Shown here one piece after another: positions 1 to 7,846 of a DNA stretch of 64,000 nt. Under the pieces are notes generated by a model that saw only the letters and a list, made by a program, of their open reading frames with translations, was not told the DNA's origin and ran no database searches. Origin of the DNA: VXNE01 sp965248075 (GTDB taxonomy: Bacteria > Pseudomonadota > Gammaproteobacteria > Pseudomonadales > Azotimanducaceae); contig CBDFIL010000002.1 in NCBI GenBank assembly GCA_965248075.1, positions 434,001 through 498,000 on the forward strand. Reading direction: 5' to 3'. Numbering within the stretch: position 1 is the stretch's first letter; each line of letters starts with the position of its first letter. The position numbers were made by a program, and so were the translations under genes.

Positions 1-33
1 CCGGTCAAACCGATGATCAAGGGCGAATCCTGA
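1..33 (+). CDS. C-terminal tail of an upstream gene (partial)
   Basis: An open frame enters from the left edge and stops at TGA 31-33, reading PVKPMIKGES. Ten residues are too few to assign a family. A ferredoxin follows 38 bases later on the same strand, so a redox partner such as a cytochrome P450 or Rieske oxygenase is a natural guess, but that is context only. Confidence 0.35.
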   Translation, partial: PVKPMIKGES

Positions 34-71
34 GGGGAAAGGCGCTGCATGTTAGCGTTTACAATGAGTCG

Positions 72-416
72 GTGGAACGGCCCGAGACCGCGCAGCGGCC
101 CGAGATCGTGTTCGTGCATCCGGACGGGCGCAGGGAAACCCATGCCGTTGCGGTGGGCGAGACCGTGATGGACTGCGCGCTGGACAACGGCGTGGCCGGC
201 ATCGTGGCCCAGTGCGGCGGCGGGTGTACCTGCTCCATGTGCCACTGCTACGTCGATGAGCCCTGGCTCGCGCGGCTGCCGGCGGTGATCGACGACGAAC
301 GCGCGCTGCTCGAGTACGTCTGGGAGTGGCGCCACGACAGCCGGCTGTCGTGCCAGATATTCATGAGCGGCGCGCTCGACGGCATCGTCGTGCGGCTGCC
401 GGAGAAGCAACAGTAA
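72..416 (+). CDS. [2Fe-2S] ferredoxin, adrenodoxin/putidaredoxin type
   Basis: A 114-residue electron carrier. The cluster ligands are visible as C-x5-C-x2-C (CGGGCTCSMC, about residues 48-57) with the fourth cysteine in RLSCQIF near residue 94, the spacing of putidaredoxin and adrenodoxin rather than plant-type ferredoxin. Proteins of this class pass electrons from an FAD reductase to a P450 or similar monooxygenase in the cytoplasm. The start is GTG at 72, because no ATG precedes the conserved beta-grasp start (PEIVFVHPDG) in frame. The preceding gene ends just upstream and could be its partner. A reductase is not seen in the window. Confidence 0.85.
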   Translation: MERPETAQRPEIVFVHPDGRRETHAVAVGETVMDCALDNGVAGIVAQCGGGCTCSMCHCYVDEPWLARLPAVIDDERALLEYVWEWRHDSRLSCQIFMSGALDGIVVRLPEKQQ

Positions 417-491
417 TACGCGCCGGGAGGCCGGCGCCCACGCGGCGCTGCACGCGGGAACGGATCGACGGGCCAGCAAGGGGATCGGGAT

Positions 492-1457
492 ATGGAGGAC
501 TTTTCAGGCAAGCTGGCCGTGGTGACCGGCGGCGGCGCCGGCATGGGACGCGAACTCGTCATCCAGCTTGCGGCGGCCGGCTGCAACGTCGCGACCTGCG
601 ACATCTTTGTCGACACGCTGGCGGAGACCGCGGCACTCTGCAGCGACGCCGTCCGGGTGACCACCCACGAGTGCGACGTCTCCGACGAGGAGCAGGTGCT
701 TGCCTTTCGGGACGCGGTGGTGGAACAGCACGAGGCCGAGTGCGTCCACCTGCTGTTCAACAACGCCGGCATCGGCGGTGGCGGCGAGTTCGTCGAGGGC
801 GACCGGGACGAGTGGGAGCGCACCTTCGGGGTGTGCTGGTACGGCGTCTACTACCACTGCCGCGCGTTCATGCCGCTGCTGGTGGCGAGCGACGAGGGCT
901 ACATCGTCAACACCTCGAGCATCAACGGCTTCTGGGCGAGTGTCGGCCCTACCGTTTCGCACACTGCCTATTGTGCCTCCAAGTTCGCGGTCAAGGGTTT
1001 TTCGGAGGCGCTGATCGCGGATCTCCGCATGCACGCGCCGCACGTCAGGGTGGCGGTGGTGATGCCGGGTCACATCGGCACTTCCATCGCCATGAACACC
1101 GGTCGCGTGCTCGGCGCGCCCGAACCCGCGGACCTGTCCGCGGAAGAAGTCGCCGCGATACGCGAGCAGATGGTCGCCTCCGGCCTGCCGGTCGGCAACG
1201 AGTCCGACGACCAGATCCGCGCCGCCGTCGCCCAGCGAGCCGTGGATTTCCGCGACAAAGCACCCACCACGGCGGGCCAGGCCGCATCGATCATTCTCGA
1301 CGGCGTGCGGCAGAACCGCTGGCGCATCCTGGTCGGTGAGGACGCCCATATCATCGACCAACTGGTGCGCAACGACCCGGAGTCGGCGTACGAGGTCGAA
1401 TTCATGGAGACGATACACGCGCAGGGCGCGCTCAACGCGTTTGGCCAGGACTCCTGA
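492..1457 (+). CDS. Short-chain dehydrogenase/reductase (SDR), copy 1
   Basis: A 321-residue NAD(P)-dependent oxidoreductase of the classical SDR family. Visible motifs are the dinucleotide-binding TGGGAGMG (residues 12-19), NNAG, a serine in NTSSING and the catalytic YCASK. After the Rossmann core there is a tail of about 100 residues with HIID and a C-terminal helix that is longer than in the usual 250-residue members. The substrate is unknown. It is separated from pyrF by one base and has a close paralogue at 2332-3294, the two flanking pyrF. The neighbouring ferredoxin suggests a hydroxylation followed by alcohol oxidation, which is inference. Confidence 0.88.
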   Translation: MEDFSGKLAVVTGGGAGMGRELVIQLAAAGCNVATCDIFVDTLAETAALCSDAVRVTTHECDVSDEEQVLAFRDAVVEQHEAECVHLLFNNAGIGGGGEFVEGDRDEWERTFGVCWYGVYYHCRAFMPLLVASDEGYIVNTSSINGFWASVGPTVSHTAYCASKFAVKGFSEALIADLRMHAPHVRVAVVMPGHIGTSIAMNTGRVLGAPEPADLSAEEVAAIREQMVASGLPVGNESDDQIRAAVAQRAVDFRDKAPTTAGQAASIILDGVRQNRWRILVGEDAHIIDQLVRNDPESAYEVEFMETIHAQGALNAFGQDS

Positions 1458-1458
1458 G

Positions 1459-2295
1459 GTGGGTCAGGCCGCGGGGCGCGGCGCCGCGACCCCGCCCTTC
1501 CGGCAGCGCCTCGAACGCTCCTGGGAGCGTTCGGGCGGCTTTCTCTGCGTCGGTCTCGACCCGGACCTCGAGAAGGTGCGTGCGTGCCTGCCGGACAGCG
1601 ACCGCCCGATCCTCGACTTCTGCCGCGCCATCGTGGACGCGACCGCCGATCTCGTGTGCGCCTTCAAGCCGCAGATCGCGTACTTCGCGGCCGCGGGCGC
1701 CGAGGCCGATCTGGAGGCGCTGATCGCGCACATCCATGCAGCGCATCCCGATGTCCCGGTGATCCTCGACGCCAAGCGCGGGGACATCGGCGCGACCGCG
1801 GAGCAGTATGCGCGCGAGGCGTTCGAACGCTACGGCGTCGACGCGCTCACCGTGAACCCGTACCTCGGCTGGGAGAGCATCGAACCGTACCGGCGTCACG
1901 CCGGCCGGGGTGTCGTGCTCCTGTGCCGCACGAGCAACGCCGGCAGCGACTGGCTGCAGGCGCACCCGGCGGATGACCCGCTCTACCTGAGAGTCGCCCG
2001 CGAGGCGCGCGAGCGCGATGCCGGAGACCTGATGCTCGTGGCCGGCGCGACGTGGCCCGAGGAACTCGGCGCCGTGCGACAGGCGGCGGGGGATCTGCCG
2101 CTCCTGGTTCCCGGCGTCGGCGCGCAGGGTGGCGACCCGCGCAGGGTCGTCGAGTTGGCGGCGGACAGCCGGGGCCGGGGCCTGGTCGTCAGCGCCTCGC
2201 GCAGTGTCATCTTCGCCTCGGTGGGACCGGACTTCCGGGAGGCGGCGCGGCAGAGTGCGGGCGCACTGCACGAGGCGCTCCGCTTGCCGCGTTGA
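1459..2295 (+). CDS. pyrF: Orotidine-5'-phosphate decarboxylase, type 2 (PyrF)
   Basis: Converts OMP to UMP in pyrimidine synthesis. The protein has the long-form signature LDAKRGDIGATAEQYA, with the catalytic D104, K106 and D109, an N-terminal FLCVGLDPD and the phosphate-binding VPGVGAQGG. At 278 residues it fits the longer group II family rather than the 230-residue E. coli type. GTG at 1459 is chosen because it lies one base after the stop of the upstream SDR, implying translational coupling, and because upstream residues in frame are the antisense-like shadow of that SDR. A housekeeping gene sitting between two SDR paralogues is unusual. Confidence 0.92.
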   Translation: MGQAAGRGAATPPFRQRLERSWERSGGFLCVGLDPDLEKVRACLPDSDRPILDFCRAIVDATADLVCAFKPQIAYFAAAGAEADLEALIAHIHAAHPDVPVILDAKRGDIGATAEQYAREAFERYGVDALTVNPYLGWESIEPYRRHAGRGVVLLCRTSNAGSDWLQAHPADDPLYLRVAREARERDAGDLMLVAGATWPEELGAVRQAAGDLPLLVPGVGAQGGDPRRVVELAADSRGRGLVVSASRSVIFASVGPDFREAARQSAGALHEALRLPR

Positions 2296-2331
2296 CGCCG
2301 GACATCCCGGCCTGGAAGGAGGATCGAACGG

Positions 2332-3294
2332 ATGCAGCATTTGCGTGGCAAGCTCGCCGTCGTCACCGGCGGCGGCACGGGCATGGGACGCGAACTCGTG
2401 GTGCGGCTCACGGCGGCCGGCTGCCACGTCGCCACGTGTGACATCTTCCCCGAGGCTCTCGCGGAGACGGCGGCGCGCTGCGACCCTGCGGTGCGCGTCA
2501 CGACGCACCGGTGCGATGTGTCCGACGAGGCCCAGGTCCTGGCGTTCCGCGACGAGGTGGTGGAGCGGCACCGGGCCGAGTGCATCCATCTGCTGTTCAA
2601 CAACGCCGGCATCGTCGGCGGCGGGTCGTTCGTGGGCAGGGACCGGGAGGCCTGGGAGCGCACCTTCGGGGTGTGCTGGTTCGGCGTGTACTGCTGCACG
2701 CGCGCCTTCCTGCCGTTGCTGGTGGCGAGCGACGCGGCGTGCATCGTCAACACGTCGAGCGTGAACGGGTTCTGGGCCAGCGTCGGCCCGGAGGCGCCCC
2801 ACACGGCCTATTCGACCGCCAAGTTCGCCGTGAAGGGGTTCTCCGAGGCGCTGATCGCCGACCTGCGCACGCACGCCCCGCACGTGCAGGTGGCCGTCGT
2901 GATGCCGGGACACATCGGCACCTCCATCATCGGGAACAGCCCCCGTGTGCACGGTGCGCGGGCGCCCGAGGAGCTCTCGACGGAAGAGATCGCCGCAGTT
3001 CGCGCACGGATGGTCGCCGCCGGCCGGCCCGTCGGCAACGAGTCCGACGAGCACATCCGCACCGCCATGCGTCGGCGCGGGGATGCGTTCCGGGAGGACG
3101 CGCCGACCTCGGCGGCCGATGCCGCCGCGATCATCCTCGACGGCGTGCGCGCCGGCCGCTGGCGCATCCTCGTCGGCGAGGACGCGCACGCGCTCGACGA
3201 GATGGTGCGCGCGGAACCGGAGGCGGCGTACGAGCCGGAGTTCGCGCGGCGTGCACGCGAGCAGGGCGTGTTCGTACGGCTGCCGGGGCCGTAG
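2332..3294 (+). CDS. Short-chain dehydrogenase/reductase (SDR), copy 2
   Basis: A 320-residue paralogue of the SDR at 492-1457, alignable over its whole length (same GGGTGMGRELV, LLFNNAGI, HVxVAVVMPGHIGTSI and long C-terminal tail). The catalytic motif here is YSTAK and the nucleotide loop TGGGTGMG. A strong ribosome site (GGAAGGAGG) lies about 10 bases before the ATG. Together with copy 1 it suggests a duplication around pyrF, or a duplication whose second copy landed downstream of it. Substrate unknown; the two copies may differ in substrate or be a redundant pair. Confidence 0.88.
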   Translation: MQHLRGKLAVVTGGGTGMGRELVVRLTAAGCHVATCDIFPEALAETAARCDPAVRVTTHRCDVSDEAQVLAFRDEVVERHRAECIHLLFNNAGIVGGGSFVGRDREAWERTFGVCWFGVYCCTRAFLPLLVASDAACIVNTSSVNGFWASVGPEAPHTAYSTAKFAVKGFSEALIADLRTHAPHVQVAVVMPGHIGTSIIGNSPRVHGARAPEELSTEEIAAVRARMVAAGRPVGNESDEHIRTAMRRRGDAFREDAPTSAADAAAIILDGVRAGRWRILVGEDAHALDEMVRAEPEAAYEPEFARRAREQGVFVRLPGP

Positions 3295-3693
3295 GGGACG
3301 GGCTTGTCCCGTCCCGTTGCCAAGGCCTTGCACGACTTCGACACGGGCGACCGTAGGGGACGGGCTTATCCCGTCCCGTCGCCAAGGGCTTGCACAGGCT
3401 CGGCCCGGGCGTTGTAGGGGACGGGCTTGTCCCGTCCCGTCTCCAAGGACATGCACAGGCTCGACCCGGGCGTTGTATGGGACGGGCTTGTCCCGTCCCG
3501 CGCCGGGTTCGTGCACGGTCCCGAGACGGGCGACCACGAGGGTCGCGCCTACGGGGCCTCCGCGGGCAGCCGCAGCCTCACGTCCCACAGCATGTAACGG
3601 TCCACCCGCACGCCGGTCAGCTTGTCCGGGTCGTACACCACGATGTCGTCGACATGCACCAGGGGGAGTGACCAGGCTCGACCCGGGCGATGT
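3291..3693. repeat. REP-type palindromic repeat array (four units of about 61 bp)
   Basis: Units begin near 3291, 3353, 3414 and 3476, each holding GTAGGGGACGGGCTTGTCCC followed by CGTCCCGT, a variable stretch with TTGCACG or TGCACAGG, and CGGGCG. The core GACGGG-CTTGT-CCCGTC folds as a hairpin. A less regular stretch continues to 3693, where an IS110 element interrupts the next unit directly after GGGCGATGTAG. No gene is credible here; apparent frames through the array are repeat translations. Confidence 0.9.
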
Positions 3694-3834
3694 AGGACTG
3701 TTCACGGTTCTGCAAGTGCTGTTTCGTGCATTTTGGCTGGGATGGTCAGTAGGCCGTTGCCTCCGGTGTTTCGAGGGATTGGCGGTTTGGCAGGTTGCTG
3801 TGTTGGACCCTGGCCACGCCCGGGCGGGACGTGC

Positions 3835-3892
3835 GCGCGTTGCGCATCGCGCTACGGTCGCTACGCTCCCTGCGCGACGATGCGCAACGCGC
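3835..3892. repeat. Long hairpin in the 3' non-coding end of IS110 copy 1
   Basis: Arms of 15 bases, GCGCGTTGCGCATCG at 3835-3849 and its complement at 3878-3892, enclose 28 bases. It lies just beyond the transposase stop. Copy 2 lacks roughly 95 bases in this place, including the hairpin and the stop codon. The hairpin is either an extra palindromic repeat that entered copy 1 or an original terminator lost from copy 2. Confidence 0.75.
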
Positions 3893-3897
3893 GCCGT

Positions 3898-5160
3898 TCA
3901 TGCCGGGGCGTGCTGCGGGTCGAACACCGTGCCGTCGCGCAGCATCGTGCAAGCCACGAACAGCAGACGGTCCGCGACCGAGCGCAGCGCGCGGTGGTGG
4001 CCGTGGCCGCGGGCGCGCAGCGCCTGGTATCGCGCCTTGCACGCCGGGTCTTTCTGCACCGCCCCGCTCGCCCAGTAGCCGAGGGCATCGCGCAGCCGGT
4101 CATGGACTGCGAGGCGGCGCGTCACGATGCGAACCCGGCCGGACTGTTTGGTGACCGGGGCCGCCCCGCCCAGGCAGCGCAGGGCGTGGTAGTCTCGTCG
4201 GCGCAGGGGATCATCCGCCTCTGCGAGCAGCGTGGCGAGGACGTACCTACCGACTCCCGGGATGGATCGCAGGATGGTCGCGTCGCGCTGCCCCTTCGCC
4301 TGCCCCGGCTGCGGATCCTCGCTGCCGGTGGTCGCCGGATCAGCGCCGCCGAGCTCCGCCAGGAACGCGTCGATCCGGGTCTGAGTCTCGGCGAGTTGCT
4401 TGACCACCACGGCCAGACGCTTGGTCAGCAGACGCATGTGCGTCTCCGCGGCGCGCATCGACGCCGGGTCTACGTCGAGCGGCCGTTGCGCCAGCCGAGC
4501 CTTCAGCGTGGCTGCGTCGAAGCGCTGGACCCTGTGCTTTTTCAACAAGTTGTCGTACGACGACAGGCGCATGCCGCGCGCTGCCGCTGGCGTCGGTACG
4601 CGCTTCCACAGCGCCATCGCCCACGGCGCCGCGAGGTCGTCCTCGACCACTTGGTTGAACGCCGGGTAGTAGCGCCACAGCAGGTCGCGCATGCGGTTGG
4701 TCAGCCGCACCCGCTCGCCTTTGAGTTCGTCGTGGGTCCGCGTCCACTCGCGCAGTTCGACGACCACCGGGGCGGACGCCTGTACCCGCCGCAGGCACTG
4801 TGGGTCGGTGCGCAGCGCCGAGGCCAGCACGCGCGCGTCGCGGCGGTCGTCCTTGGCGCCCGCCGGCGAGTACCGGTCGCGGAACCGGTCGAGCTGCTTC
4901 GGGTTGATCGCGTGCACCGCCAGGCCGTGCGCCAGCAAGCTCTCCACCACCGGACCGCGTGGCGTCTCGATCGCCACCCCGACCGTCTCGGACGGCGCCG
5001 CGGCAACCGTCTCGGCGATCCACGCCGCCATCGCCGCCAGCCCCGGCCCGCTGTGCGCGAACACGTTCTCGCCACGCACCGCGCCAGCGCCGTCGAGCAC
5101 GCACACCTGGTGGTTCTGCCCACCCCAGTCCACGCCGACGTACCAGTTCAATTCGGACAT
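3898..5160 (-). CDS. IS110-family DEDD recombinase (transposase), copy 1
   Basis: A 420-residue recombinase. The N-terminal RuvC-like domain starts VGVDWGGQNH and includes VAIETPRGPVVE and KDDRRDARVLA, giving the DEDD acidic residues. The C-terminal Tnp20 domain has SIPGVGRYVLATLLAEA and GGAAPVTKQSG, the latter carrying the conserved serine. These enzymes act with a structured RNA from the element. The second of two adjacent ATGs (5160) is chosen because AGGAGG ends four bases before it, while it nearly touches the first. Stop follows FDPQHAPA. The gene appears intact, unlike copy 2. Confidence 0.92.
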   Translation of the reverse strand: MSELNWYVGVDWGGQNHQVCVLDGAGAVRGENVFAHSGPGLAAMAAWIAETVAAAPSETVGVAIETPRGPVVESLLAHGLAVHAINPKQLDRFRDRYSPAGAKDDRRDARVLASALRTDPQCLRRVQASAPVVVELREWTRTHDELKGERVRLTNRMRDLLWRYYPAFNQVVEDDLAAPWAMALWKRVPTPAAARGMRLSSYDNLLKKHRVQRFDAATLKARLAQRPLDVDPASMRAAETHMRLLTKRLAVVVKQLAETQTRIDAFLAELGGADPATTGSEDPQPGQAKGQRDATILRSIPGVGRYVLATLLAEADDPLRRRDYHALRCLGGAAPVTKQSGRVRIVTRRLAVHDRLRDALGYWASGAVQKDPACKARYQALRARGHGHHRALRSVADRLLFVACTMLRDGTVFDPQHAPA

Positions 5161-5200
5161 CATGCCTCCTCGTCGTTGTTTCCCCCGATGCTGCAGGCAT

Positions 5201-5372
5201 GCCGCGATGCTCACCTGTCCCTGTACTGGCGCTCGAGGCGCGGACTGTTCACTGGGCGTCCATCGCGGCAGAAAACCGCCGGGGCACGAGTCCTACGTCG
5301 GTGCTCGTGGCACAGGGGACGGGTGGTCGCTCCCGGCAGCTCTGCCCAGCTTCGCGGCGGTGCCACGAAGCT
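5201..5372 (-). ncRNA. Predicted IS110 bridge RNA, copy 1
   Basis: Read on the minus strand, the 5' non-coding region folds into three elements in the order known for IS110-group bridge RNAs. First a hairpin with AGCTTCG/CGAAGCT arms (5348-5372). Then a target loop closed by GCCGGG/CCCGGC, holding CCCGTCCCCT (5314-5323) and CGACGTAG (5293-5300) on either side of a small GTGC/GCAC hairpin. Then a donor loop closed by ATCGCGGC/GCCGCGAT (5201-5208 with 5262-5269), holding GTGAACAGTCC (5242-5252) and GTACAG (5221-5226). The first pair matches the flanking REP, the second the element's own ends. Boundaries are approximate. Confidence 0.8.
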
Positions 5373-5388
5373 GTTCAGAAGCGTACAG

Positions 5389-5478
5389 GGGACGGGCTTG
5401 TCCCGTCCCGTCGCCAGGGACTTGCACAACCTCGACACGGGCGACGACAAGCGTCGCCCCTTACAAGTCCCGTGCCGT
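5389..5478. repeat. REP units flanking IS110 copy 1
   Basis: The right half of the REP split by the IS (GGGACGGGCTTGTCCC) is followed by CGTCCCGTCGCCAGG, TTGCACAAC, and a sister hairpin GGCGACGACAAGCGTCGCC. This places the IS inside a REP pair rather than beside it. Confidence 0.85.
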
Positions 5479-5548
5479 CGGCGCGCGCCTTTGCACCGCC
5501 GGACCGCTTTGATTAGCCTTGCCGCCTTTCCCGACCCCGGAGGGGACC

Positions 5549-6733
<1,185 letters not shown>

Positions 6734-7055
6734 ACGACGCCGGGCCGAAACGCCCCTCCTGAGCGCGCCGGTACAGAGGGGACGCGGGGCGGCAAGCGCC
6801 GACGGTTGTCGGAGAGTAGCCTGCCAGAAGCGCAACCCCACCGGGTCCGAACGTTGCGTTTGCCCTCCCGCAAGCCGGCCACTTTCGGGCTCTCGCGCAC
6901 GTCGTGGCCGACATCGCCCATGTCCTGATATCAGCGGGCTATTGGAATGTGGAACTATCGTGAAGGCGCTCGCGAATCGCGGTCCACGGCCTTTGTTTTG
7001 CCCGCTGCCCTCCCATAAGGTTGATCGCGAATCTTGCCATGGAGGGAACATCATA
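6734..7055. other. Intergenic region between gcdH and uvrY
   Basis: No coding frame with recognisable features. It is noticeably less GC-rich near 6925-7050 than the genes, as expected for a promoter region of uvrY, and ends in a clear ribosome site GGAGGG at 7041. No repeat family is recognised. Confidence 0.5.
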
Positions 7056-7718
7056 ATGATTCGAACACTCATCACGGACGACCACGAACTGTTTCGCAAG
7101 GGTCTCGGACGGGTTCTGGCGGACGTTCATTCGATCGACATTGTCGGGCAGGCGAGCAGCGGCGAGCGCAGCGTGGAGCTGTGCCGGGAACTGCTGCCGC
7201 ATGTGGTACTCATGGACATCGTCATGCCCGGGATCGGCGGGCTCGAGGCGACGCGGCGCATCGTCCGGCTGGAGAAGGACATCCGCGTCGTCATGCTCAC
7301 GGCCTGCCGCGACGAGCCCTTTCCGGCGCAGGCCCTGAAGGCGGGAGCGTGCGGCTACGTCACCAAGAATTCCGGTCTCGATCAGCTCATCACCGCCGTT
7401 CGGCGGGCCTTCGCTGGGCAGCGTTTCGTCAGCAGCGACGTGGCGCAGCAGCTTGCCCTGCGCGCCTTCGAGGAACGGCGGGACTGCCCGTTCGAGGCGC
7501 TGTCCAACCGCGAGATGCAGATCACGCTGATGGTGATCGACTGCCAGCGGGTGCAGGACATCTCGACGAACCTGCATCTCAGTCCAAAGACGGTCAACAG
7601 CTATCGCTACCGCATCTTCGAGAAACTGAATGTCTCCAGTGATGTGGAACTCGCGCTGCTCGCCGTCAGGCACGGCATGATCAACCCGGCGTCACGGCCG
7701 GCGCTGGCGGCGAGTTGA
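7056..7718 (+). CDS. uvrY: Two-component response regulator UvrY/GacA
   Basis: A 220-residue NarL/FixJ-type regulator. Receiver domain: DD at residues 8-9, phospho-acceptor D54 in VVLMDIVMPG, T/S in MLTA and K in VTKNSG. The C-terminal LuxR-type helix-turn-helix reads LSNREMQITLMVIDC and LSPKTVNSYRYRIFEKL. With its usual partner, the BarA/GacS sensor kinase (not in this window), this regulator drives small RNAs that sequester CsrA. The call rests on sequence and on the conserved position directly before uvrC. The glutamine-rich helix differs somewhat (CQRVQDIST) from the E. coli pattern. ATG 7056 is preceded by GGAGGG. Confidence 0.93.
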   Translation: MIRTLITDDHELFRKGLGRVLADVHSIDIVGQASSGERSVELCRELLPHVVLMDIVMPGIGGLEATRRIVRLEKDIRVVMLTACRDEPFPAQALKAGACGYVTKNSGLDQLITAVRRAFAGQRFVSSDVAQQLALRAFEERRDCPFEALSNREMQITLMVIDCQRVQDISTNLHLSPKTVNSYRYRIFEKLNVSSDVELALLAVRHGMINPASRPALAAS

Positions 7719-7846
7719 AGCTGCCCTCCGGGTCGACCGACTCGGACCTGGTCGAGCGAGCCCGCAGGCGTAACGGGACAGGGGTGCAGGAAGGCCGTTT
7801 TCCTGTCTCGTTGCCGGCCTGACGAGCCTCGCCGTATAGTTCGGCC

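Larger units (their letters stand above)
3694..5388 (-). mobile_element. IS110-family insertion sequence, copy 1
   Basis: About 1.69 kb without terminal inverted repeats, transcribed on the minus strand. The dinucleotide AG (CT in transposase orientation) is present at both ends, 3694-3695 and 5387-5388. Outside it, the left flank GGGCGATGT and the right flank GGGACGGGCTTGTCCC rejoin into one REP unit, so the element split a REP after the core CT. The 5' non-coding part holds a predicted bridge RNA and the 3' part a strong hairpin. The transposase is intact. A second copy lies at 23915-25510. Confidence 0.9.

Noticed and set aside
3300..3690. Small proteins with words such as GDGLVPSR or GRACPVPSPR
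   Set aside because: These are translations of the REP repeat and recur at every array in several frames; not genes.
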